DNA from: Sphingomonas sp. So64.6b
Lineage (GTDB): Bacteria; Pseudomonadota; Alphaproteobacteria; Sphingomonadales; Sphingomonadaceae
Direction: 5' to 3'
Assembly (NCBI RefSeq): GCF_014171475.1
Contig: NZ_CP048817.1
Span: 3,348,001-3,412,000, forward strand
DNA: 64,000 nt
The notes beneath the pieces are model-generated. The model searched no databases and had not been told where the DNA came from. It saw nothing but the letters and a program-made list of their open reading frames with translations. Shown piece by piece: positions 1 through 6,803 of the stretch (the stretch's first letter is position 1; each line of letters begins with the position of its first letter). The position numbers were made by a program, and so were the translations under genes.

Positions 1-193
1 TACGACCTTCCACCATCCAAGCACTCAGGCCAATGTCATCACCACCGACAATTCGGACTGGGCGACCAATTGTCCCGAATACAAGGTGACGGCGGTGCAG
101 GTCGGCCGTTCCAACGGCCCGACCGACTGGCAGGAACGCTATGAGGCGCGCTCGCTCCTCTCGCGGCGGATCGAGACGGTCGCCGCCGAATGA
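1..193 (+). CDS. fdsA: Formate dehydrogenase alpha subunit, C-terminal end (partial)
   Basis: Only the last 63 codons are present; the reading frame enters from the left edge at base 2 and stops at 191-193. The visible residues (TTFHHPSTQANVITTDNSDW, then CPEYKVTAVQV) match the C-terminal molybdopterin-dinucleotide-binding tail of formate dehydrogenase large subunits. Identity is supported by the next two genes, fdsD and fdhD, which normally follow fdsA. The enzyme oxidises formate to CO2 at a bis-MGD molybdenum centre in the cytoplasm. The stop overlaps the fdsD start (ATGA), so translation is probably coupled. The N-terminal iron-sulfur and catalytic parts lie outside the window. Confidence 0.85.
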   Translation, partial: TTFHHPSTQANVITTDNSDWATNCPEYKVTAVQVGRSNGPTDWQERYEARSLLSRRIETVAAE

Positions 194-483
194 GCGCGAC
201 GATCGACAAACTGGTCAGGATGGCGAACCAGATCGCGACCGAGCTGGAGCATCAGCAAGGCGCGAACGCGGCGACCGCAACCTGGGATCATCTCTGGCAC
301 TTCTGGGATCCGCGTATGTGCGCGCAGATCATTGCTTATCTCGATCAGGGCGGCGATGGCCTGAACGACATGGCAAGGGAAGCGGTCACGATGTTGCGCG
401 ACAAGGGCACGGCGCCTTCACAGACTCCCGCCACCGACTTCGCGGTCGGCGCGGACGGTGTGCCTCCATCAGACGCCGGATGA
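190..483 (+). CDS. fdsD: Formate dehydrogenase delta subunit FdsD
   Basis: A 97-residue protein in the normal size range of FdsD, the small subunit of soluble NAD-dependent formate dehydrogenase that helps assemble or mature the complex. The N-terminal part (KLVRMANQIATE, then HLWHFWDPRMCAQI) is the recognisable FdsD signature: an amphipathic helix followed by the tryptophan-rich W-x-x-FWDPRM segment. The last 25 residues are low-complexity and probably a disordered tail. The start overlaps the fdsA stop by four bases, and the stop overlaps the fdhD start by four bases. No membrane segment is seen, consistent with a cytoplasmic complex. Confidence 0.9.
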   Translation: MSATIDKLVRMANQIATELEHQQGANAATATWDHLWHFWDPRMCAQIIAYLDQGGDGLNDMAREAVTMLRDKGTAPSQTPATDFAVGADGVPPSDAG

Positions 484-1262
484 GCGAGGCGACCCGGCCG
501 GTCGGCTTCGACCGGATCACGCCGGATGGCGGACATGACGATGTCGTGCGTGCGGTGGCGATCGAGGCGCCGGTCTCGGTCGAATTCAACGGTATCGGCT
601 ATGCAGTGATGATGGCGAGCCCGGCCGATCTGGAGGATTTCGCGATCGGTTTCGCGCTCAGCGAAAGGCTGGTGGAAGACCCGAGCGAGATCCTCGCGAT
701 CGATCACCATCCCTCGCCCGCCGGCCAGATCTTGCGCATCACTCTGGCCGACTCGCGCACCGAAACATTGCTTGGCCGGGTCCGCCACCGTGTATCGGAT
801 TCCTCCTGCGGACTGTGCGGGATCGAGAATCTGGAACAGGCGCTGCGCCCCCTGCCCGTCATCACCGCGGCGAGCCAGGCGGACGAGGCGGCGATCTTCG
901 CCGCGCTCGCCCATTTGCGCGACCTGCAGCCGCTCAACCGGGAAACCGGCGCGGTTCATGCCGCCGCACAATGCCGGCCGGACGGAACGATCGTTGCCGT
1001 GCGCGAGGATGTCGGGCGGCATAATGCGTTCGACAAGCTGATCGGCGCGATGGCGCGCGCGGGCGAGGGCTGGGACGGCGGCTTCGCGCTCCTGTCATCG
1101 CGTTGCTCCTATGAGCTGGTCGAAAAGGCGGCGCTCTCCGGCTGTCCGATGCTCGTGACGATTTCCGCACCGACCACGCTCGCCGTCGAGCGCGCACGCG
1201 CGGCCGGAGTCCGGCTCGTCGTGCTGGCGCGGCCCGATGCCGCGCTCGTTATCGCCGCATGA
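480..1262 (+). CDS. fdhD: Formate dehydrogenase accessory sulfurtransferase FdhD
   Basis: A 260-residue protein starting at the ATG that overlaps the fdsD stop; the frame is open further upstream to 141, but that part is a shadow of fdsA/fdsD. FdhD carries sulfur from the cysteine desulfurase to the molybdenum cofactor and is needed for active formate dehydrogenase. The family C-x-x-C motif is present (SSCGLCG, Cys110 and Cys113), as are the conserved FAIGFALSERLV stretch near residue 55, the REDVGRHNAFDKLIG segment and the LSSRCSYELVEKA segment. The stop overlaps the mobA start (ATGA). Placement between enzyme and cofactor genes fits its role. Confidence 0.95.
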   Translation: MSEATRPVGFDRITPDGGHDDVVRAVAIEAPVSVEFNGIGYAVMMASPADLEDFAIGFALSERLVEDPSEILAIDHHPSPAGQILRITLADSRTETLLGRVRHRVSDSSCGLCGIENLEQALRPLPVITAASQADEAAIFAALAHLRDLQPLNRETGAVHAAAQCRPDGTIVAVREDVGRHNAFDKLIGAMARAGEGWDGGFALLSSRCSYELVEKAALSGCPMLVTISAPTTLAVERARAAGVRLVVLARPDAALVIAA

Positions 1263-1801
1263 CGCGGCTGCTCGGCGCGATCCTTGCCGGCGGGCGATCG
1301 CAGCGGTTCGGGTCGGACAAAGCGGTGGCGCTTCTTGCCGGACAAAGCCTGATCGATCGCGTCGTTGCAGCGCTTGCGCGGCAGGTCGATAGCGTCGTGC
1401 TGGTCGGGCGCGCCGGCGACATCGCGGCGATACCAGACCGGCCCCTTCCCGACCTTGGCCCGCTTGGCGGGCTCAACGCCGCGCTTCATCATGCGCGCGC
1501 GCAAGGGTATTCGGCGGTGATGACGGTTGGCTGCGACATGCCGGTGCTGCCGCCGGATCTGGCCGAACGGCTCCGCGCGACCGGATGCCCGTCCTATGTC
1601 GAGGCGATACCGATCATCGGCCTGTGGCCCGCCGACCTTGCCGGCCAGCTCGACATTTTCCTGGCCAGCGACCGCCGGCGATCGATGCGCGGCTGGGCGG
1701 CCGAGGTCGGGGCGGCGGCGCTGTCGCTGGCCGAGGACTTGCCCAACATCAACACGCCGGACGATTTGGCGCTGCTCGCACGGACATTCCCGCGTGACTG
1801 A
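1259..1801 (+). CDS. mobA: Molybdenum cofactor guanylyltransferase MobA
   Basis: A 180-residue protein that transfers GMP from GTP to Mo-molybdopterin, giving the guanine dinucleotide cofactor used by formate dehydrogenase. The nucleotidyltransferase signature LAGGRSQRFGSDKA lies at residues 9-22 and the metal-binding GCDMP motif about two thirds of the way into the catalytic domain, followed by NINTPDDL near the C-terminus, all typical of MobA. It is slightly shorter than the roughly 190-residue E. coli enzyme. The start overlaps the fdhD stop and the stop lies inside moeA, so the block is very likely one transcript. Confidence 0.93.
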   Translation: MTRLLGAILAGGRSQRFGSDKAVALLAGQSLIDRVVAALARQVDSVVLVGRAGDIAAIPDRPLPDLGPLGGLNAALHHARAQGYSAVMTVGCDMPVLPPDLAERLRATGCPSYVEAIPIIGLWPADLAGQLDIFLASDRRRSMRGWAAEVGAAALSLAEDLPNINTPDDLALLARTFPRD

Positions 1802-3026
1802 GCGCGGCGATGGCGCAAGGCCGGGATTCGACGAAGCGCGCGCGATCGTCACGGCATCGACGCCTTCGCCAGTCGAGCTGATCGTGCCGCTCTCCGACGC
1901 GCTGGGTCGCTGGACGGCGGCCGACCTGTTCGCCGCGCGTGACTGTCCCGGCTTCGATGCGTCGGCGATGGACGGTTTCGCCTTTGCTGCGGGCGCCACC
2001 GCAGCGGCGACCGCGCACGTGCCGGTCGAGCTGGTCGTCGCCGGAGAGTATCGGGCCGGCCATTCCCCTACCCCGGCGATCGCCGGCGCGGCCTATCCGA
2101 TCAGCACGGGCGCGAAGATGCCGGTCGGCTGCGACACGGTGATCACCACCGAACGGGCAAGCGTCGTCCAACAGGGAGAGCGCCGTGTCCTGACCTTTGC
2201 CATACCCGAAGCCGCCGGGAGAAATGTCCGCCGCCAGGGCGAGGACGCCCGGGCCGGGGAACCGGTCCTGCCGTCCGGGCGGAGGATCACCGCCGAGACG
2301 ATCGGCGCGCTTGCCAGCTACGGCCTCAGCCATGTGCCGGTATTTCGTCATCCGCGCATCTCGATCATCCCGACCGGCGACGAGCTTGTCGGCACGGCCA
2401 GGCCGGACGCTATTCCCGATGCCAATGGCCCGATGATCGCCGCTTCCGCCGCCAGCCTTGGGCTGCCCGTGCAATGTCACCCGCCGGTCGGCGACGATCC
2501 CGGACAGATCGAACGGGCATTTCGCGCCGTGCTGGCAAGCGGTTCCACCGATATCCTCATCTCCACCGGCGGCGTGTCGACCGGCGATCATGACCATATC
2601 GCCGCCGTCCTGCGCGCAATGGGGGCCAGGATATATTTCCACGGCGTGCGGATGCGCCCGGGCAAGCCGGTTCTCTTCGCAAAACTTGCCGACGGCACGC
2701 TGTTTTTCGGTCTGCCCGGAAACCCGGTCGCGTCGCTGCTCGGCTTCCGCTTTCTCGTACTGGCAGCGGTCCGGACGATGCTGGGCCGACCGCCGGAGAC
2801 GGGCGCGCCGGAGACTGTCGATGTGGCCGGTCGCGAGAACACGACATTGTTCCTCAGGGCGCATCGCGGTTCGTCGCGTGGCCGACCGGGCATCGAGATC
2901 CTGCCGGGGCAGCAATCCCACATGATGCGTTCGCTGCTCGCGGCGAATTGCTGGCTCTCGGTCGATCTCGACGCGGCGGGGAACTCGCTGGTGCGCCGCT
3001 ATGATTTGTCCGCGACCCTCGAATGA
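1794..3026 (+). CDS. moeA: Molybdopterin molybdenumtransferase MoeA
   Basis: A 410-residue protein of normal MoeA length, inserting molybdate into adenylated molybdopterin. Conserved segments include FDASAMDGFAF, the STGAKMP motif, the TGDEL segment, STGGVSTGDHDH of the MoCF-biosynthesis domain, and GLPGNPVAS. The start chosen is GTG at 1794, overlapping the mobA stop by eight bases, because homology begins within about 15 residues of it; the upstream extension of the frame is a mobA shadow. The next gene is convergent and only seven bases away, so no terminator fits between them. Confidence 0.93.
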   Translation: MTERGDGARPGFDEARAIVTASTPSPVELIVPLSDALGRWTAADLFAARDCPGFDASAMDGFAFAAGATAAATAHVPVELVVAGEYRAGHSPTPAIAGAAYPISTGAKMPVGCDTVITTERASVVQQGERRVLTFAIPEAAGRNVRRQGEDARAGEPVLPSGRRITAETIGALASYGLSHVPVFRHPRISIIPTGDELVGTARPDAIPDANGPMIAASAASLGLPVQCHPPVGDDPGQIERAFRAVLASGSTDILISTGGVSTGDHDHIAAVLRAMGARIYFHGVRMRPGKPVLFAKLADGTLFFGLPGNPVASLLGFRFLVLAAVRTMLGRPPETGAPETVDVAGRENTTLFLRAHRGSSRGRPGIEILPGQQSHMMRSLLAANCWLSVDLDAAGNSLVRRYDLSATLE

Positions 3027-3033
3027 GCTCCGC

Positions 3034-3816
3034 CTAGAAGATCAATTTACCCCCGACAATCGCCAGCGTCCCGGCGAGAACCGCGCGCGATATCCGGTCC
3101 GGGATGCGGGCCGAGATCAGGCTGCCGACGATGATTCCCGGCACCGACCCGATCAACAACGACAGCAACAGCCCGAAATCGACCGAGCCCATCGCCCAAT
3201 GCCCCATGCCGGCGATCAGGGTCAGCGGCACGGCGTGAGCGATGTCGGATCCGACCAGCCGGTTTGTCGGCAACTTGGGATAAAGGATCAAGAGCGCGGT
3301 CATGCCGAGCGCGCCCGCGCCGACCGACGACAGCGACACGAGAACACCGAGCGCGACGCCCAGAATGACGGTCAGGCGCTTCACCTGTCGGTCGGTCATC
3401 GCGTCGATCGTGTCCGCATAATAAGCCAGGATCTGACGACGAAAGGCCATGGCGATCGCGGTCGCGATGAGCGCGAGGCCAAGCGTGATGGTAATCACAT
3501 GCTGCGTCCCGTCGAACTTCGTGCCGGCATAAGCCAGCGCCAGAAGCGTCAACAGGGTGGCGGGCACGCTGCCCAGCGCCAGCCGTCGCACGACCTTCCA
3601 ATCCACCGTGCCGCTGATGCCATGGACGACGGTGCCGACGGACTTCGTGGCGGAGGCATAAAGCAGATCGGTGCCGACCGCCGTTGCCGGGTGAAAGCCG
3701 AACGCCAGGACAAGCAATGGGGTCATCAGCGACCCGCCGCCGACGCCGGTCATGCCGACAAGCAGGCCCACCGCGACGCCCGCGACCGAGTAGAGGGGAT
3801 GGATCTCGAACATCAT
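3034..3816 (-). CDS. TauE/SafE family sulfite/anion exporter
   Basis: A polytopic membrane protein of about 260 residues with repeated hydrophobic segments and the TauE/SafE hallmark glycine-rich sequence (VGLLVGMTGVGGGSLMTPLL) in the first helix, plus a second half with SVGAGALGMTAL. Members move sulfite, sulfonates or other organic anions across the inner membrane; the substrate cannot be read here. The frame is open to 3894, but the start chosen is the ATG at 3816 because GAGG lies six bases before it and the first helix follows directly. It is convergent with moeA and not obviously linked to a sulfur pathway. Confidence 0.85.
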   Translation of the reverse strand: MMFEIHPLYSVAGVAVGLLVGMTGVGGGSLMTPLLVLAFGFHPATAVGTDLLYASATKSVGTVVHGISGTVDWKVVRRLALGSVPATLLTLLALAYAGTKFDGTQHVITITLGLALIATAIAMAFRRQILAYYADTIDAMTDRQVKRLTVILGVALGVLVSLSSVGAGALGMTALLILYPKLPTNRLVGSDIAHAVPLTLIAGMGHWAMGSVDFGLLLSLLIGSVPGIIVGSLISARIPDRISRAVLAGTLAIVGGKLIF

Positions 3817-4108
3817 CGGCATCCTCGTCTCGGGCCAGGCTCGAAATGTCTCGCCAAGCTTCGCGAAGCTCGGCGGCCTCGTCAGCCGGAACATTCAACT
3901 CGAAGTTTCGTCGCATTCGACCGGCCAAGCGAGGTAGATTTTCTCTTGTGCACCATCGCCAGACTCTCCCGCGAAATCCGCCGAATCCGGCTCGCCTCCG
4001 TATAACTACCGCGCCCCCTCGTAAGGTCTGAGTCATCGGCGGCTGCGACAAGCGACGTTGGGCGCATAGTCCACGTACGGGCCGCCACGCCGAACGGCAG
4101 AGGACGAA

Positions 4109-4672
4109 ATGATGATGCTCACCAGATTGCTCCGAGAGCATGACAAGCTCCGGACCATCGGCGCGGATCTGGCGGTGCTGGTTTCGTCCGGCGAGCCCTG
4201 TGATCTCGATGAACTGGTCCAGAAGCGCTGCGAGATGACACGAACGGTGCATCAGCATCTTGCCTATGAGGAGCGGCAGGTGCTCCGGCGTCTCCGGGAC
4301 GACCCGGACCCCCTGACGCGCAGGGCCGTTGACGATTGCGTGGCCGGCATCGAGCAACTCCACATCGCTTACAGGGCACATGTGACAATGTGGACGACCA
4401 GGGACATCGCAACCCGCTGGCCCGATTTTCAGAAAGCCGTGAAGACGCTGATCATCGGCATGCGGATGAAGCTGGATCGTGAGGAACGCCTGCTGTTCCC
4501 CCTCGTCACCGGAATCGGGGAGCCGGACTCTCATTGGCGGCCGGGTACCCGGAACTGGGCTGGCGACGGGATCGCGATCCAGGCAGCGATCAGGCGCTCA
4601 AGCGCCGTATGCGACCCGGCACCGCTCTTCCTCGAAATGGATTCCCCGACGATATCGCGACAGATGACATGA
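4109..4672 (+). CDS. Hemerythrin-like HHE domain protein
   Basis: A 187-residue protein whose first 145 residues look like a four-helix hemerythrin HHE domain: LLREHDKL in helix 1, HQHLAYEE in helix 2, LHIAYRAH in helix 3 and REERLLFPL in helix 4 supply the His/Glu ligands of a di-iron site. Such domains bind oxygen, NO or iron. The last 40 residues are not recognisable. Three consecutive Met codons make the exact start uncertain by six bases. The stop overlaps the ATG of the following response regulator, which suggests co-translation and a joint sensory role; that role is inference. Confidence 0.8.
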   Translation: MMMLTRLLREHDKLRTIGADLAVLVSSGEPCDLDELVQKRCEMTRTVHQHLAYEERQVLRRLRDDPDPLTRRAVDDCVAGIEQLHIAYRAHVTMWTTRDIATRWPDFQKAVKTLIIGMRMKLDREERLLFPLVTGIGEPDSHWRPGTRNWAGDGIAIQAAIRRSSAVCDPAPLFLEMDSPTISRQMT

Positions 4673-5115
4673 TCCCGATCCGGGTGTTGATCGTCGATGA
4701 TTCGGTCACGATCCGGGCAATGCTCGAACATATCATCTCGCGCGATCCGGAGTGCCGGGTGGTCGGCATTGCAGCGGATATCGACGATGCCCGCACCTTG
4801 ATGCGCACCAGCCTGCCCAATGTCATAACGCTGGACCTGGCCATGCCCGGCCTGGGCGGCCTGCATTTCCTGCGGGAATTGAAGGAACAGCCGCATCCCC
4901 CAATCATCGTGCTGTCGTCATCCGCCAAGGATGGCGCATTCGAAGTGGAGGAGGCGATGGCGAGCGGGGCGGCAACATGTTTCGACAAGAACAAGCTGCT
5001 GAGCGCCTGCCCGTTGTTCGTGAGCACGCTGAAAAAAACGGCGCGGCGGACCAGTATAACCGCCCCGGCCAAATTCAAACGCCAGCCGGTGCCGGCCAGC
5101 CCCACAAGCGGCTAG
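4669..5115 (+). CDS. Single-domain CheY/CheB-type response regulator
   Basis: A 148-residue protein that is essentially one receiver domain. Phosphoacceptor Asp56 (ITLDLAMPG), acidic residues Asp10/Asp11, the LSSSAKDG switch segment and the conserved Lys107 are all present. The sequence resembles the receiver half of CheB (VLIVDDSVTIRAMLEHII), but no methylesterase domain follows, only a basic tail of about 30 residues. The ATG overlaps the hemerythrin gene stop (ATGA). It ends overlapping, tail to tail, the DUF6894 gene on the other strand by four bases. No cognate kinase is adjacent; the FixL-like kinase at 6800-9505 is a possible partner by proximity only. Confidence 0.85.
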   Translation: MIPIRVLIVDDSVTIRAMLEHIISRDPECRVVGIAADIDDARTLMRTSLPNVITLDLAMPGLGGLHFLRELKEQPHPPIIVLSSSAKDGAFEVEEAMASGAATCFDKNKLLSACPLFVSTLKKTARRTSITAPAKFKRQPVPASPTSG

Positions 5116-5354
5116 GCGGTCACAGGCTCCGCACTCTCGGCCATAAATGACAGGGTGAACAACATGACCCGGTCGGCGTCGGAGACCGTCATCTTCCACG
5201 CTTCACAGTTCCAGAAGCGTTCCGGCATTTCCTTGAGGACTTCGGCCGAATAACGCACCGCCTCCATTCTGGCCGCGGTCAGATCGGGCCATTCCGACCC
5301 CTGCAGGTCAGGCAAATCCTCACCGTCAACGATGTCGAAGAAATAGTGCGGCAT
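5112..5354 (-). CDS. DUF6894 family small protein
   Basis: An 80-residue protein starting MPHYFFDIVDGE, with LPDLTAARMEAVRYSAEVL in the middle; the pattern M-P-x-Y-F-F-D at the start and an acidic strand plus one helix is that of the DUF6894 family, small proteins common in alphaproteobacteria and often near stress or two-component genes. No function is known. It is convergent with the receiver gene, overlapping it by four bases. Nothing suggests an operon partner on its own strand. Confidence 0.75.
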   Translation of the reverse strand: MPHYFFDIVDGEDLPDLQGSEWPDLTAARMEAVRYSAEVLKEMPERFWNCEAWKMTVSDADRVMLFTLSFMAESAEPVTA

Positions 5355-5800
5355 AACGTCTTCCTGCTCGGGGGCGAGAGCGCCTTGGCCCCCAGTCGCC
5401 TGTGCCTTTACGAAGGAAGACGATGAATAAATCTACCGTGAGACGCCGCTCCGTGCAATATAGTGGATACCCATAATGGCATCGAATGTGGGACAATTCC
5501 GCCAAGAATATTTGAGCCTTTTTTTGCTCAATACTGCCTGATTTCAGGCATCCGATCCGACTGATATTAAATGATCGATCGGCATCTTGATCATTGTTTT
5601 CACAGTATAATTGCACGCTGCCTCTTCGGTTGGGCGAAACCACGCAGCCTGACGCCCGCGTCACGGCCATCGTGGCCGAGGGGAATTACCTAAAGTCGCC
5701 GCAACAAATATGTAAGCCGCCCATGCGATCCCGAACATCGCGTCGACGTGACCGCTACTCAGGCATTTTCCCGAGCGAGTCGGTCACGACAACATCGCAA
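5355..5800. other. Intergenic region without a supported gene
   Basis: This 446-base gap is less GC-rich than its surroundings (many A/T-rich stretches between 5420 and 5620). I find no convincing gene: the open frames lack ribosome binding sites and sphingomonad-like codon use. It must hold the promoter for the DUF6894 gene on the minus strand and possibly for the hypothetical gene at 5801. It contains two adjacent hairpins listed separately. Confidence 0.5.
5512..5550. repeat. Two adjacent inverted repeats
   Basis: TTGAGC (5512-5517) pairs with GCTCAA (5526-5531) across a CTTTTTTT loop, followed three bases later by TGCCTGA-TT-TCAGGCA (5535-5550), a perfect seven-base inverted repeat. Neither hairpin is followed by a T-run in its own direction, so they do not look like intrinsic terminators. 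They could be an operator or RNA structure; no function is supported. Confidence 0.4.
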
Positions 5801-6199
5801 ATGATCTGCCCGAGGACCCAAGATGCGGAAATCGTCGAAATGAAAGGAGACCTGCTGACATTGATGGTCCGCGACCCTGGCCTGCGCAGCATTTTGATCG
5901 GGCGTTTGTCGATGTTGGGGGAGAGCATTCTCTCTTTGGAAGGGTCATTCGACGACCCTGCGATCCGCCGGCACGCACGTCCGCCGGCGATCCTGATCAT
6001 AGACCTGGAAAGCCTTGATGGCCGACTCGATGAGCTGCTCGCAACGCAACATTGGAAAGGGATCATCATCCTTGCCGAAACCGCCGCGCCATTGGGCAAT
6101 GATCGGGTCCGCATGATCGGTTCAAGCGAAGCACCTTCACATGTCGTGGAAACGCTTGCCGGCTGGCGCTGCGATCCGCAGCCTATCCGGGCGGAATAA
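5801..6199 (+). CDS. Hypothetical protein, degenerate receiver-like
   Basis: I do not recognise this gene. The frame is open from 5594; the likely coding part begins at ATG 5801 or 5840, as the region before it is arginine-rich with poor codon use. The C-terminal 110 residues alternate helices and strands like a receiver domain (PPAILIIDLESLDG, then WKGIIILAET), but the acidic pocket and lysine are not clearly kept. It is convergent with fixJ and overlaps its end by 17 bases. Position beside a FixLJ pair suggests a signalling role, which is inference only. Confidence 0.4.
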   Translation: MICPRTQDAEIVEMKGDLLTLMVRDPGLRSILIGRLSMLGESILSLEGSFDDPAIRRHARPPAILIIDLESLDGRLDELLATQHWKGIIILAETAAPLGNDRVRMIGSSEAPSHVVETLAGWRCDPQPIRAE

Positions 6200-6803
6200 G
6201 TCCCGCGGCAAAAGCGATGCGTAAAGCCTCGGGCAGGTTGCGCACCCCCAATTTCGTCATCAGATTGGCACGGTAGATCTCGACCGTCCGGGGGCTGATT
6301 TCGAGCTCATGGGCGATGACCTTATTGGCCCGTCCCTCGATCAATCCGGTCAGCACGTCGCGCTCGCGTGGCGATAGCGCGGCGATCTTGGCCGCGGCCT
6401 GTTGCATATGTGCCGCGGCGGCGCTGTCTTCCGTCAGCCTGGCAAACGCGACCTCGATCGCAGCGAGCAGTTTTTCGGCCTGATAGGGCTTTTCGATAAA
6501 GTCGATCGCGCCCGCCTTCATCGCCTGCACCGCAAGCCCTATATTGCCCTCGCCGGTAACGATGATCGTCGCGAAGGCGTTGGTGCCCTGATTGCGGATT
6601 GCCTGCAGCACGTCGAGTCCGCTGACCCCGGGCATGTGAAAATCGAGCAGCAAGACGCCCGGATCGAGATCGGGCACCTCCTCCAGAAATCGGTCGCCGC
6701 TGCGGAAACTGCGCACCACCAGATTGGATTGCAGCGACAACAAGGTGTGAAGCGACGCGCGCACCGCGTCGTCGTCATCGATGAGATAGATTGTGCGGGT
6801 CAT
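6183..6803 (-). CDS. fixJ: FixJ-family response regulator
   Basis: A 206-residue protein with a receiver domain (residues 1-120; Asp54 in LLLDFHMPG, Lys105 in FIEKPYQ) and a LuxR/FixJ-type helix-turn-helix (about 142-205; LSPRERDVLTGLIEGRANKV, then ISPRTVEIYRANLMTKL). FixJ-type regulators activate transcription after phosphorylation by FixL-type kinases. Its ATG overlaps the stop of the kinase gene (ATGA), so the two are co-translated and surely partners. The size is that of standard FixJ. Targets cannot be read from this window; no fix or nif gene is present, so a role in oxygen or redox response is inferred from the family. Confidence 0.9.
   Translation of the reverse strand: MTRTIYLIDDDDAVRASLHTLLSLQSNLVVRSFRSGDRFLEEVPDLDPGVLLLDFHMPGVSGLDVLQAIRNQGTNAFATIIVTGEGNIGLAVQAMKAGAIDFIEKPYQAEKLLAAIEVAFARLTEDSAAAAHMQQAAAKIAALSPRERDVLTGLIEGRANKVIAHELEISPRTVEIYRANLMTKLGVRNLPEALRIAFAAGLIPPG

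Noticed and set aside
5512..5550. Hairpins as an intrinsic terminator
   Set aside because: The T-run lies inside or before the stems on the plus strand and gives A-runs on the minus strand; neither direction gives stem followed by Ts.
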